A stretch of 64,000 bases of DNA from contig JACJYZ010000002.1 of assembly GCA_020635855.1 (NCBI GenBank), positions 930,001-994,000 of the forward strand, read 5' to 3'. Made by a program: the position numbers and the translations under genes. The DNA is from Flavobacteriales bacterium. GTDB taxonomy: Bacteria > Bacteroidota > Bacteroidia > JACJYZ01. Positions 8,889-17,913 of this stretch are shown here, piece by piece. The notes beneath the pieces are model-generated. The model worked only from the letters and a program-made list of their open reading frames with translations. It searched no databases and was not told where the DNA came from. Within the stretch, counting starts at the first letter, position 1, and each line of letters opens with the position of its first letter.

Positions 8889-9040
8889 TTCCAACCAGCC
8901 ATTGACTATTTACTGTTGACCCATTGTGGCAGACCTTCAGTGTTCCGCTCTCTCTCGCTTATCAACATGATATTCCTTGGAGTCAACGGCCCCGGTATCT
9001 CCGGTTGCCAACTTGAAACTCGCCACTCTTCACTCCCGAC

Positions 9041-9517
9041 TCACTCATACCTCTGGTTATCATACGCCGGTGTTTCCGGAGCCTTCACCACGTTAAACTC
9101 GAAACCGGTGGCGCGGTGACAGTTGTTACATGTGTTGGTGAGGGCCTCGAAACGCTTGTCGAATTCCTCGCCGTTCTGCAACCGGATGGCATCTGCGAGT
9201 GTGTCCAATGCAGGCGTGAGCATCTCCGGTACCATCTTGCTTTCTTTCCGTTCCGCCTGGAACGTTCCGATGTCGTTCACCGCTTCCATGATCTCATGGA
9301 TCTCAAAATCGGCCAGCTTCCAGTTCCGGTGCCGTCCGGCAAACCATAACTTGTTGTGGTGGGCCTGGATGTTGCTCATGAATTCTCCCAGCCCCGGTTT
9401 GTAGGTTCTGGCCACCTGGTGTTGCAAGCTGTCTACCTGCACCTGCAATTCCCGTTCGTATTGAGACGGTCCGCAGGCGGAAAGGAGGAGGAGCAGGAAG
9501 AATGAGCGGGTGCGCAT
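9041..9517 (-). CDS. Haem c-binding lipoprotein
   Basis: 158 residues. The start is the ATG at 9517, because a lipoprotein signal follows at once (MRTRSFFLLLLLSACG); the longer frame to 9562 only translates an intergenic repeat. The body is helical and charged. Near the C-terminus is NTCNNCHRATGFEF with a CxxCH site for covalent haem c. Helical protein plus C-terminal CxxCH resembles cytochrome c'-like folds, but the family is not certain. It should be anchored facing the periplasm and may act in electron transfer or small-ligand binding. It stands alone, convergent-side neighbours being unrelated. Confidence 0.82.
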   Translation of the reverse strand: MRTRSFFLLLLLSACGPSQYERELQVQVDSLQHQVARTYKPGLGEFMSNIQAHHNKLWFAGRHRNWKLADFEIHEIMEAVNDIGTFQAERKESKMVPEMLTPALDTLADAIRLQNGEEFDKRFEALTNTCNNCHRATGFEFNVVKAPETPAYDNQRYE

Positions 9518-9527
9518 GTGGTTAAAA

Positions 9528-9590
9528 TTACGAATTAAGAATGACGAATTAAGAATGACCAATGATGAATGGTGGATGACAACAGATGGA
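9528..9590. repeat. AT-rich 'gaattaagaatgac' intergenic repeat
   Basis: Short tandem units GAATTAAGAATGAC and variants lie directly upstream of the lipoprotein start. The reverse complement of the same type of repeat is found before icmF (27265-27299). Read in frame, these give spurious N-terminal extensions such as SSFVIHNSSF. Confidence 0.6.
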
Positions 9591-9685
9591 TCGTGAATGT
9601 TTGGCCGCTTTCATCTTCTCCGGAAGGCCGTTCAAAAATGGATTTTATCTATATTCACGCCGGAAAAATTTGAGATGTGCACACC

Positions 9686-10545
9686 ATGAATGAGACGACC
9701 TTCCAGGCAAAGGACATTGCTGAATATTACAACACCACCCACATCCATTATGAGCAATGGTGGGACATCAAAAGAAGCCACTCCCTGCATTACGGGATAT
9801 GGGACACATCCACCAGAAATTTCAGGGAAGCCATTTTCAACACGAACAGGATCATGATGGAAACGGCCGGAATCAAGGACAATGAGCGCATCCTGGATGC
9901 AGGCTGTGGCGTCGGAGGAGCGGCCATATTCGTGAGTGAGCGTAAAAAGGTAAAGGTCACCGGAATAACGCTGAGTGAAAGGCAAGTGGGTTTTGCCCGG
10001 CTTTGGCAGCTGAAAAAGGATTGAAAGACCGGGTCGACTTCCAGTTGATGGACTACACCCAAACCTCTTTTCCGGATGAATCCTTTGATGTGATCTGGGC
10101 GTGCGAAAGCGTTTCTTCGGCAGAGGATAAAACCAGGTTCATCAAAGAAGCATACCGGTTGCTGAAGAAGGGAGGCAGGCTGATCATGAGCGATTGTTTC
10201 CTGACCAGCGACGGTCAATCCGACCCGCATAACTGGATCAAAAAATGGGGCCATACCTGGGCCGTTGCCAACCTGAGCTCAACGGAGTCTTTTGTGAAGA
10301 ACCTCAGCCAGGCCGGATTTGGCAGCACCCGTGTGGATGATTATACCCAGGCCGTTCAGCGAAGTGCGAAGCACATGTACCGGGCGTCCCTTCTGGCTGC
10401 AACACCCTCTGAACTGTACAAGATCATCAACCCCAGGGTGTCACGGTTTGCCAGGAACCACTACAAATGCGGCATCTACCAATACAAGGGTCTCAAGGCA
10501 AAGCTGTGGGAATACAAAGTGATCCTGTCTGTGAAAGAGGCTTGA
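9686..10545 (+). pseudogene. SAM-dependent methyltransferase, split by a frameshift
   Basis: Two adjacent frames together make one class I methyltransferase of about 286 residues. The first part has the SAM-binding motif ILDAGCGVGGAA and GITLSERQ; it ends at a stop at 10022. The second continues at about 10003 in the frame one base back with AAEKGLKDRVDF, then the acidic motif and FDVIWACES, KGGRLIMSD. Family members usually read straight through FAR-x-LAAEKGL, so one base appears to be missing near 10001. It resembles UbiE/tocopherol-type methyltransferases; the substrate is unknown. A sequencing or assembly error is as likely as a true mutation. The ATG at 9686 is preferred over the upstream GTG at 9677. 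Confidence 0.8.
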
Positions 10546-10609
10546 GATGGGAATACCCCGTTTTCGGGTGTTCGCAGGAGGATCCTCTATCACCGGGTTG
10601 TGATCTCCA

Positions 10610-12151
10610 TCATTTCACACCTTTCATCCTGCCCTTTACAAAGGGTGCAAGCGCCAACGCCAATATCCCCAATGCCAGGGTGGAAACCCCGATGACGGCG
10701 TACACGGAAACATATGCATACAACTGGGTGAATGCTTCACCCCTGGATAGGGTAGCATCATGGTTCAGGCCGGTGATCCAATGAATGATGCGGCTCCATA
10801 TGCCGTCGCAGAATAAGCAGTCACCCGAATCGCTCACCCCGGTCATCCCGGCAATCTTTCCTGCAAAGAAATGTCCGTAAAAAGACGAGGTGAACCACAC
10901 CCCCATCACGAAGGAAATGTATTTGGCCGGTGAAAGTTCGGTGGCTTTTGACAAACCGATGGGAGAGAGGAACATTTCACCAACGGTCAGCACGAAATAC
11001 CCTGCAACCAGGTAAAACATCGGGGTTTGTGCATCAGCATCCGCGTGGTTGGCAGATGCCGCGAACACCACAAAAGCCAGTCCCGTAAGCAGCAACCCGA
11101 TGCCGAACTTGTAAGCGGAACCGATGTTCCGGTTGTACCGGTTGAGGTAGGTCCAAAGCATGGAAAAGGGAATGGCCAGAAACATGATGAACCCGGAGTT
11201 GATGCTGTTGGTTTGTGCGGCGCTCAGGCCGGCCAGGCGAACGTTCCTGTCTGCAAAAAGGGTGAGCGAGCTGCCTCCCTGCTCGAAAACCGCCCAGAAA
11301 GCGCTGGCAAGGAGGGTGAAATACACCACGACCAACAAGCGGCTTCGTTCCATTGCATCCGAGGTTCTGTAAATGTAAACCAGTATGCCGATCAGGATGC
11401 CCGTGAGCAGCCACACCAGAACATGTTCATACATGTAAAGCTTCACCAGCAGGGCCATGGGAGGAACAGCCAGGACGGCCGTTATGACTACCCATTGTCG
11501 GGAACTCAGCCCGAACTTACCGGGAGTGGACTTGGCATTGTTGGGAGGCAGGCCGTGCGTGCCGAATACTTCCTTTTGCAGCCCCCGGCGAAATACCAGG
11601 AGTCCGGTGAGCATTCCGATACCGGCAAGCACGAATCCGAAGTGCCATCCGTATGTGAGCGCCACCCAACCACATAACATGGGGGCTACCGCCCCCCCGA
11701 TGTTAATGCCCATGTAGAAGATCGTGAACCCGGCGTCACGCCTTGAACTGTCTTTAGGGTACAGCGCGCCCACGAACGAGGAGATGTTGGGTTTGAAGAA
11801 GCCGTTTCCTACAATGATGATGGCCAGTGACCCGTAAAAGAACACCGGTGTTTGAATGGTTAGCAGAACATGCCCGATGGCCATCAGTATCCCGCCAAGC
11901 ACAATGGCTTTCCGATACCCGAGGATCCGGTCGGCCACAAAGCCCCCGATCACAGGCGTGACATATACCAATGACATATAAGCGGCATAAATGCCAAAGG
12001 ACATTTGATCGGTGAAGAGCAGTTCTTTGGTCATGTACAGCGTGAGCAGCGCCCGCATTCCATAAAAAGAGAAACGCTCCCATAGCTCGGCGAAGAACAA
12101 ATAAAGGAGGCCTTTTGGGTGTCCGAATAAAAGGGTGTTGGTTGGTTGCAT
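10610..12151 (-). CDS. POT-family proton-dependent oligopeptide transporter
   Basis: 513 residues with about 12-14 membrane helices, the usual size of bacterial POT/PTR2 carriers that import di- and tripeptides with protons. The ExxER motif for proton coupling is present near the start (AELWERFSFYGMRALL), followed by the conserved GGFVADRILGYRKAI loop and FYMGINIGGAVAPM. The start at 12151 is the first ATG; the open frame extends to a TTG at 12178 but family proteins begin close to the GHPKG segment. Stand-alone gene. Peptide specificity cannot be read from sequence. Confidence 0.93.
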   Translation of the reverse strand: MQPTNTLLFGHPKGLLYLFFAELWERFSFYGMRALLTLYMTKELLFTDQMSFGIYAAYMSLVYVTPVIGGFVADRILGYRKAIVLGGILMAIGHVLLTIQTPVFFYGSLAIIIVGNGFFKPNISSFVGALYPKDSSRRDAGFTIFYMGINIGGAVAPMLCGWVALTYGWHFGFVLAGIGMLTGLLVFRRGLQKEVFGTHGLPPNNAKSTPGKFGLSSRQWVVITAVLAVPPMALLVKLYMYEHVLVWLLTGILIGILVYIYRTSDAMERSRLLVVVYFTLLASAFWAVFEQGGSSLTLFADRNVRLAGLSAAQTNSINSGFIMFLAIPFSMLWTYLNRYNRNIGSAYKFGIGLLLTGLAFVVFAASANHADADAQTPMFYLVAGYFVLTVGEMFLSPIGLSKATELSPAKYISFVMGVWFTSSFYGHFFAGKIAGMTGVSDSGDCLFCDGIWSRIIHWITGLNHDATLSRGEAFTQLYAYVSVYAVIGVSTLALGILALALAPFVKGRMKGVK

Positions 12152-12260
12152 GTGCTTGGTTTTTTGGATAGGGTCCAAGAACCGGCACAGGTATCATATC
12201 ACGAAGGCCTGTCGCAAAGTATTCGGGAAATTTGTTGATTGTCAGGAATTGTAACTCCGG

Positions 12261-13409
12261 TTACAATCCGTTACACAGGGCCTTATATTCTTTGTTTTCA
12301 GGGGTGTTGATGAACTCCCCGAGCAAGGCGGGATCAATCACGATGTTCTCCGGGACCATGCGCAGGCGGTACCGACTTTCGCCGATGAAAGTGAACAGAT
12401 CCCTTCGTTCCAGTTTGCTTTCTTTGTCGAGCCGGAGTACCTGGTTCATGTTGTCGATGATGCGACTTAGGTAAGTTTGGTTGGTGATCTCTCCGCCCAT
12501 ACCGATCAGGATGCTTTGGGTTTGTGCATCGCCATGCTTCCGGCGGATGGCAAACTTCAGCAGGTTCCTGTATTGCGTCGTTTTCGAACCGAAGTCGATC
12601 ACCACGTCATTTACATCCTTGGAGGGAATGCTGATCCTGACCAGTGACCAATCCATGAAGCGGATCTTCATCTCGGCGGGTCTGGGAGCCAGGGCAAGAC
12701 GAATGACCCAGTTCGTGGCAAGCAGCAGGAACAACGCGATGAGAGACGTCTTGCTCACCAGCTTCAGCAATGTGTTTACAAAGCGGTTGTCCAGCGACAG
12801 GAATACCTGGGGTAATTGGGAGGCGAACATCAATGTCAGTACAATGATGGAAATGACGGCCACAACGTGCAGGTGATTGCTGACAAAGGCCTTGTAAAAG
12901 GAAACCACCAGCAGCACGCACAGGAATGCGGATATGATCAGATCAGGGATGCCAACGATCCAGTAGTGACTGTTCTCCGGTTGAAACAGCGTTAGTGCGA
13001 AAGTAGCCAGTGCCGTCAGTACGATGGCAGCGATGATCTTTGAGATGTTGCGCTCGTTGCTGTAGATGAAGCCGGGCGCATAGTAAAAGTAAAACAGGGC
13101 CAATGCCATGAAAAGGTTGTTCACCAAAGAGAACATGGTTTCACCCACCTTATAATAGAGGGTGTGATCCCAGTTTAATCCGGTTCCGATGTAAGCCCAG
13201 CAACCGGACGCCACCCAAACGAACATGGATGCACTCAGGTACAACAAACCTTTGTCTACCCGCTTCCTGGCGTCTTCTTCTTCCAGGATGGCTTTGAAAC
13301 GTTGCCGTATGTTGTACCACAATGCAAGCAACAATACACCTCCCGTGAAGGAAATGAAGATATGAGCCAGAATATAAAAACGTATGGTTTCAGGTGTTCC
13401 CATTTGCAT
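12261..13409 (-). CDS. Polytopic membrane protein of unknown function
   Basis: 382 residues, two ATG codons at 13409 and 13403. The first 250 residues contain about seven hydrophobic helices (for example ILAHIFISFTGGVLLLALWY and IIAAIVLTALATFALTLF). The last 130 residues are soluble and basic, ending RLRMVPENIVIDPALL. The layout, seven helices plus a cytoplasmic tail, recalls 7TM sensor proteins, but no kinase or cyclase domain follows. The tail mentions no known motif. A -7-like TATCTTTA box lies 20 bases upstream. No family was recognised. Confidence 0.78.
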   Translation of the reverse strand: MQMGTPETIRFYILAHIFISFTGGVLLLALWYNIRQRFKAILEEEDARKRVDKGLLYLSASMFVWVASGCWAYIGTGLNWDHTLYYKVGETMFSLVNNLFMALALFYFYYAPGFIYSNERNISKIIAAIVLTALATFALTLFQPENSHYWIVGIPDLIISAFLCVLLVVSFYKAFVSNHLHVVAVISIIVLTLMFASQLPQVFLSLDNRFVNTLLKLVSKTSLIALFLLLATNWVIRLALAPRPAEMKIRFMDWSLVRISIPSKDVNDVVIDFGSKTTQYRNLLKFAIRRKHGDAQTQSILIGMGGEITNQTYLSRIIDNMNQVLRLDKESKLERRDLFTFIGESRYRLRMVPENIVIDPALLGEFINTPENKEYKALCNGL

Positions 13410-13576
13410 GCATATATGGTGTCATAAAGATAGAAAAGTGTTGATTCCTCCAACCGGGTGGCGGGAATCGTTACAAGTTTGAGGCTGCGCTCGGCGAAAG
13501 TTGCACCGTACTCTTGCGACCGTCAGCAGGAGGTAAGGACAAGGAGAGAGGCGGATGTCCTTTGGAACATAAAGCG

Positions 13577-14887
13577 CTACCGGATGGTGATCTGTTTCGC
13601 CATTCGCCCGCCGTGGTTGTCCGTCACCTGGATGAAATAGTTGCCTGATGGCAGTCTATCCCGGTTCAATATGAAATGACGTCCGGAGAAGGATTGGTTT
13701 TCTACTTCTCTTCCCATCTCATCAAAAACACGGATCCGGCTGTTGTGTTGTTCCTGATCGAATAGCAGCATGGTTTGTGTGGAAAACGGGTTGGGATAGA
13801 GCCTGAACCCTTGCGCTTGCTGCTTTTCGGGGATGCCGTTAATGAGGTGGTAAAAGTAAAGGGTACTGTCGGCGTACTGAATGGATGAACCGGACTGATC
13901 CCAATTGGTGTAGACAAGGATCTTTTCAACATCATTTGCATCATACACCCAATGGAGTTCAAAGTCATTTATCCATGTGCTGTTGCTTCGGGTTTCCTGC
14001 AGATAATTTGTTCGGTTGTTGTTGGTATCGTATGCTTCAGTTGTTCTTTTCATCGGTTGCCATGAAGTACCATCCCACAGGGAATCGTGAGTGTTCGTTC
14101 GGTTGTTGTTGGGGTCATATGTATAAACGGTATGTCCGAGGATCTCCCAGCTTGTGTTTTGCCATCCTTCTTGCTGAATGTCCGTTAGATTCAGATTGAG
14201 GTCATAAGTGTAGGTCATCCGCCACAAGTTCTCCCAGAGACCGGTGGTCCATGCCTGGTGAACCAGGTCCGCGATCGTATGATCGGTGTTGTACGTGTAA
14301 AATTCCTGGCTGCTGTTTTCCCAGGCCCCGTTGTTCCAGAACTGAACCAGATACTTTACCCGGTCATTGTTGGAATCGTAGGTGTATGTGTACTGTGCTG
14401 TGTTTTCCCAGGCTCCGTTTTTCCATGCTTTTTTTACAATATTGACTACCTGGTCATTTGCATCATAGATATAGACAGTGAGGCCAAGGTTGTTCCATGT
14501 TTGATTGGCCCATTCCACCATCAGAATGGAATCCGTTTGGTTGTGCGTGTTGTATATATTGAATTGGCGCCTCCATAACACCCAGTCGGTTCCCGTCCAA
14601 TCCAGGAAGGTGGTTTCTGCGATTTGGTTTTGGGTGTTGTAGATGTATAGCTCCTTTGAAGAGAGGCCCCAGCTAGAGGACGAATCGTTCCATACCCAGG
14701 TGTAGCTGCTGTCACAGAGGGCCGTAATCGGAGAGAGCGAAAGGTTGTTCAGGCGTTGATCTTCCGGCGAATGCTGCGTTGACAGCATAGGGTTCGGGGA
14801 AACATCGGATAGGGGATGCTGGGCATAAGCAGTCAGCGAGAAAATCCCCACGATGCATGCGGTTGTTATATAGGTGTGCAGTTTCAT
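13577..14887 (-). CDS. Secreted T9SS (type A) protein with YD-like repeats
   Basis: 436 residues. The ATG at 14887 is chosen because a signal peptide follows (TTACIVGIFSLTAYAQ); the open frame to 14989 adds an implausible extension. Residues about 60-350 hold repeats of roughly 29-31 residues built on W.NG.WEN...YTYD.NN, similar to RHS/YD-type strands that wind into a shell. The C-terminus is a type A sorting domain (FRLYPNPFSTQTMLLF, then LPSGNYFIQV). It should be exported by T9SS and attached to the surface or released. The upstream region carries the same -7-like box and direct-repeat pair as the adhesin at 3016-6186. Confidence 0.88.
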   Translation of the reverse strand: MKLHTYITTACIVGIFSLTAYAQHPLSDVSPNPMLSTQHSPEDQRLNNLSLSPITALCDSSYTWVWNDSSSSWGLSSKELYIYNTQNQIAETTFLDWTGTDWVLWRRQFNIYNTHNQTDSILMVEWANQTWNNLGLTVYIYDANDQVVNIVKKAWKNGAWENTAQYTYTYDSNNDRVKYLVQFWNNGAWENSSQEFYTYNTDHTIADLVHQAWTTGLWENLWRMTYTYDLNLNLTDIQQEGWQNTSWEILGHTVYTYDPNNNRTNTHDSLWDGTSWQPMKRTTEAYDTNNNRTNYLQETRSNSTWINDFELHWVYDANDVEKILVYTNWDQSGSSIQYADSTLYFYHLINGIPEKQQAQGFRLYPNPFSTQTMLLFDQEQHNSRIRVFDEMGREVENQSFSGRHFILNRDRLPSGNYFIQVTDNHGGRMAKQITIR

Positions 14888-14997
14888 GTTCAACAAGATG
14901 AGGAATAAAAACATGGATGATATGAAATCATCAACCTGATTATATTGGATAGCAGGGGCCTCGAACAAATGATCTTGCCTGCATTTCATTTGAAATA

Positions 14998-15006
14998 TAA
15001 AAGTAA
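14998..15006 (-). promoter_or_regulatory. -7-like promoter box for the YD-repeat T9SS gene
   Basis: Minus strand TTACTTTTA, about 110 bases upstream of the ATG at 14887 and exactly 33 bases from the repeat pair at 15040-15068. This matches the spacing of the box at 6257-6265. Confidence 0.5.
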
Positions 15007-15039
15007 ACGATCACCGGCGATTCTCAAGCGACCATAAAA

Positions 15040-15068
15040 TATCCGGTAGGAATAAATGAGCATCCGGT
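15040..15068. promoter_or_regulatory. Paired direct-repeat operator, copy 2
   Basis: TATCCGGT (15040) and CATCCGGT (15061) start 21 bases apart and share further bases in between with the pair at 6299-6327. Same orientation relative to the controlled minus-strand gene and same distance to a -7-like box. Probable binding site for a dimeric activator such as a LytTR regulator. Confidence 0.55.
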
Positions 15069-15185
15069 AAGTTGTGAATCTGGAGTTATGGGAATTTCTG
15101 GTCTGTATCAGACATTACGGCCGCATCAACTTGTAACCGGTTTACCCCATAGAATCCCGTATGTACGGGAGAGGAGGGCGACTCT

Positions 15186-15992
15186 TCATCTGAGTCCAGC
15201 AACAAACGCCTTCCTCACTTCCAAAAAGTACTCCGGCGCTTTCGCCAGTCTTGAACCGTACCAGGAGAACAGCTCACCGTCCACCAGGATCACCTGTGTG
15301 CCGGGCATTCTTTCCTGCCATGCTTCTTTGTGCTTTTCTTTGAAGGGATAGGGTTCCGAGCTCAGTAGCAGGAAGTCGGGTTTGAGGGCTTTCAATCCTT
15401 CCGTTGTCACCGAAGGGTAGTGGCCCTGGTTAGCTGGACATACATTGCGGAAGCCGCAGCGGAACAGCATGTCGTCAATAAAGGTGTCTGCACCTGCCAG
15501 CATCACAGGGTTGTGCCAGATCAGGTAAGCTGCCGAAGGTTGTTGTGCAAGTGGTACCGATGGCAGTACGGCAAAGGCATCGGATATCTTTCCCACCCAT
15601 TCGTAGGCGGCATCCAGGCGGTCGGTCATCTTGCCCACTTCCACCAGCATTTCAAGGGAAGAGGGGAGGTCGCGCACGTCGCTGGTCCACACCGGGTATT
15701 TCTCCCGCAAGGCTTCGATCTGTATCTTCTCGTTTTCTTCTTTGTTCGCCAGGATGAGGTCGGGCTGCAGGGAATCGATGGTGTCCATGTTCAACACCTT
15801 TGTGCCACCCACGCGGGTTTTGGAGCGGAACATGTCTTCCGGATGGATGCAAAACTTGGTGATGCCTGCCAGTTCATCGCGCAGGTTAAGGTCCCACAGC
15901 AATTCCGATTGGGAGGGCACTACGGATACAATGCGCCGTGCAGGGGCGTTCAACTCAATGGAATGGCCGGTCTGGTCGGTGTAGGTCGGCAT
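15186..15992 (-). CDS. Helical-backbone metal receptor (BtuF-like binding protein), no signal peptide
   Basis: 268 residues with the periplasmic-binding fold used for cobalamin and iron-siderophore capture: RRIVSVVPSQSELLWDLNL, then ITKFCIHPED, LQPDLILANKEEN and LKPDFLLLSSEPYPF. Unlike true periplasmic BtuF or FhuD, the N-terminus (MPTYTDQTGHSIELNAP) has no signal peptide or lipobox, so it appears cytoplasmic. The ATG at 15992 is preferred to the GTG at 15995. It begins 4-7 bases after the stop of the cysteine/cystathionine synthase gene, so the two form an operon. The ligand is unknown; no ABC permease or ATPase is adjacent. Confidence 0.85.
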   Translation of the reverse strand: MPTYTDQTGHSIELNAPARRIVSVVPSQSELLWDLNLRDELAGITKFCIHPEDMFRSKTRVGGTKVLNMDTIDSLQPDLILANKEENEKIQIEALREKYPVWTSDVRDLPSSLEMLVEVGKMTDRLDAAYEWVGKISDAFAVLPSVPLAQQPSAAYLIWHNPVMLAGADTFIDDMLFRCGFRNVCPANQGHYPSVTTEGLKALKPDFLLLSSEPYPFKEKHKEAWQERMPGTQVILVDGELFSWYGSRLAKAPEYFLEVRKAFVAGLR

Positions 15993-15995
15993 CAC

Positions 15996-17354
15996 TTACC
16001 GTGCCAGTGCGCGGATGAGGTCGTGTTTGGTAACGATGTGAAACTGGCTGTTCTCTTCCACCACCACGGCGGGGTTTTCCTTGTTCACCAGCTTGGCCAC
16101 ATCTTCCACCGCTTCATTCAGAGATACGGTGGGGAAGGGGCCCTGCATCACATCTTCCACCCTGGCTGATTTCAAGGCCGGGTCGTTCAGCAGTTTCGCG
16201 AACAGCGCACCTTCTGATAAGGCGCCTACCAGCTTCCCGTCTTTCAACACGGGCAGTTGGGAGATGTCGAACTCGGTCATCTTCTTCACGGCATCGGCCA
16301 CGGTCTGATCCACAGATACCGAGATCAGGTCTTTTTCCGAACGGTTGTGGATGAGTTGCCCCACGGTGTAGACTTCCTTCTCGAGGAACCCGCGTTCACG
16401 CATCCAGTCGTCATTAAAAAGCTTGCCCACATACCGGCTGCCATGATCGTGGAAGAGCACCACCACAACGTCGTCTTTGGAAAGCTGGTCTTTCATCTGC
16501 ACGATCCCGGCCACGGCCGAACCGGCGGAATAACCAACGAAGATGCCTTCTTCACGGGCGAGGCGGCGCGCATAGATGGCGCCGTCTTTGTCGGTCACCT
16601 TCTCAAAATGGTCGATCAGGTTGAAGTCGACATTCTTCGGCAGGATGTCTTCCCCGATGCCTTCGGTGATGTAAGGGTAGATCTCTTTCTCGTCGAACAC
16701 CCCTGTTTCTTTGTATTTCTTGAATACCGAGCCGTAGGTGTCGATGCCCCAGACCTGGATGTCGGGGTTCTGCTCCTTGAGGTATTTGGATACACCGGAG
16801 ATGGTGCCGCCGGTGCCTACGCCCACCACGAAGTGGGTCAGCTTGCCTTCGGTTTGTTTCCAGATCTCCGGACCGGTGGTGTCGTAGTGTGCGGCCCGGT
16901 TCGAGAGGTTGTCGTACTGGTTCGGGTAAAACGAGTTGGGAATCTCCTGGTTGAGCTTTCGTGCAACGGAGTAGTAGGAACGGGGATCGTCGGGTGCCAC
17001 GTTGGTCGGACAAACAACCACTTCCGCACCCATGGCACGCAACACGTCCATCTTCTCTTTGCTCTGTTTGTCGTTGGTGGTGCAAATGAGTTTGTATCCT
17101 TTCACAATGCAGGCGAGTGCCAGTCCCATGCCGGTGTTACCGCTGGTGCCTTCGATGACGGTTCCGCCCGGCTTCAGCTTGCCCGCCTTTTCCGCATCTT
17201 CAATCATGCGAAGCGCCATGCGGTCCTTCACGGAGTTGCCCGGATTAAACGTTTCCACTTTGGCCAGCACCGTCGCCGGCACTTCCTTCACAATTCGGTT
17301 CAGTTTTACCAACGGCGTATTGCCGATGGTTTCGATGATGTTGTTGTAATACAT
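15996..17354 (-). CDS. PLP-dependent cystathionine beta-synthase / cysteine synthase with CBS domains
   Basis: 452 residues. Residues 1-320 are a fold-type II PLP enzyme: TIGNTPLVKLNR, NPGNSVKDRMAL with the PLP lysine, EGTSGNTGMGLA for the phosphate loop and GVGTGGTISGVSKYL. Residues about 335-452 are a pair of CBS domains. This architecture is that of cystathionine beta-synthase, which joins serine and homocysteine, though the same arrangement also serves O-acetylserine-dependent cysteine synthesis. CBS pairs usually sense adenosyl ligands, so regulation by S-adenosylmethionine is plausible. ATG at 17354. Upstream gap to the permease gene is filled by the inverted-repeat element at 17372-17941. 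Confidence 0.93.
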   Translation of the reverse strand: MYYNNIIETIGNTPLVKLNRIVKEVPATVLAKVETFNPGNSVKDRMALRMIEDAEKAGKLKPGGTVIEGTSGNTGMGLALACIVKGYKLICTTNDKQSKEKMDVLRAMGAEVVVCPTNVAPDDPRSYYSVARKLNQEIPNSFYPNQYDNLSNRAAHYDTTGPEIWKQTEGKLTHFVVGVGTGGTISGVSKYLKEQNPDIQVWGIDTYGSVFKKYKETGVFDEKEIYPYITEGIGEDILPKNVDFNLIDHFEKVTDKDGAIYARRLAREEGIFVGYSAGSAVAGIVQMKDQLSKDDVVVVLFHDHGSRYVGKLFNDDWMRERGFLEKEVYTVGQLIHNRSEKDLISVSVDQTVADAVKKMTEFDISQLPVLKDGKLVGALSEGALFAKLLNDPALKSARVEDVMQGPFPTVSLNEAVEDVAKLVNKENPAVVVEENSQFHIVTKHDLIRALAR

Positions 17355-17371
17355 GGAGTAAAGGTAATGAG

Positions 17372-17399
17372 TAATTAGAAATTAGGAATTAGAAATGAG
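17372..17399. repeat. Left inverted repeat of four-helix-bundle element
   Basis: 28 bases built from AATTAGA/AATTAGG units. The reverse complement of 17914-17941 matches in 26 of 28 positions. It lies 17 bases upstream of the synthase start. Confidence 0.8.
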
Positions 17400-17506
17400 C
17401 ATTGTACATGATATTTGCTGGATAAAATGAGGGATCTTCTTGCAGAAGTAAGATGTGGCAAAAGATCCGCCAATGAAGTAAAATGGATGCTTCATTTTTG
17501 TGGCCT

Positions 17507-17878
17507 ATGAAAAGGAACATTGTTCAAGATAAAAGTTACAGTTTCGTTATACATGTAATTACGCTCCATAAAAAGCTTGTGGAAAAAAAGGAATATACAT
17601 TGGGTCGTCAACTGCTAAGATGTGGTACTTCAATAGCGGCTAATGTGGAAGAAGCCATTGGAGGACAAAGCAGCAGGGATTTTTTAGCAAGGATGACCAT
17701 TGCGTATAAAGAGAGTCGGGAAACTTTGTTTTGGATCAGGCTTTTGGTGGATAGTGGAATATTGGAACAGGAGGAGGTGAAAGGCATCATGACAGATGCG
17801 CAAGAGTTAATGCGTATTCTGAGCAGCATTCAAAAAACCATGAAAGCAAAAATCCAAACCACGAAAAGCAAACCATAA
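17507..17878 (+). CDS. Four-helix-bundle protein (23S rRNA intervening-sequence / bAvd-like family)
   Basis: 123 residues, starting at the ATG at 17507 (MKRNIVQDKSYSFVIHVI); the ATG at 17483 would add eight atypical residues. The family signature is clear: QLLRCGTSIAANVEEAIGGQS and FLARMTIAYKESRETLFWIRLL. Relatives are small cytoplasmic helical bundles found in 23S rRNA intervening sequences and, as Avd, next to diversity-generating reverse transcriptases; no reverse transcriptase is present here. Lower GC than its neighbours, opposite strand to both, and enclosed by near-perfect 28-base inverted repeats, all suggesting an acquired mobile unit. Function unknown. Confidence 0.9.
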   Translation: MKRNIVQDKSYSFVIHVITLHKKLVEKKEYTLGRQLLRCGTSIAANVEEAIGGQSSRDFLARMTIAYKESRETLFWIRLLVDSGILEQEEVKGIMTDAQELMRILSSIQKTMKAKIQTTKSKP

Positions 17879-17913
17879 ATCTTTGCGATTTACGGTTCTC
17901 TTGCCGCTCAATT

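Larger units (their letters stand above)
14888..15185. other. Intergenic regulatory region
   Basis: 298 bases holding the promoter box and operator of the T9SS gene at 13577-14887. The remainder to 15185 is the downstream side of the binding-protein gene; no terminator or small gene is evident. Confidence 0.6.

Noticed and set aside
10011..10020. Programmed -1 frameshift at AAAAAG
   Set aside because: The run is only five A plus G without a downstream stimulatory structure; a one-base loss upstream explains the break better.
16257..17378. 373-residue open frame opposite the PLP synthase
   Set aside because: Antisense shadow of a clear gene, with a composition typical of reversed codon bias.
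17507..17878. Diversity-generating retroelement accessory (Avd)
   Set aside because: No reverse transcriptase or variable/template repeat is present in the window.
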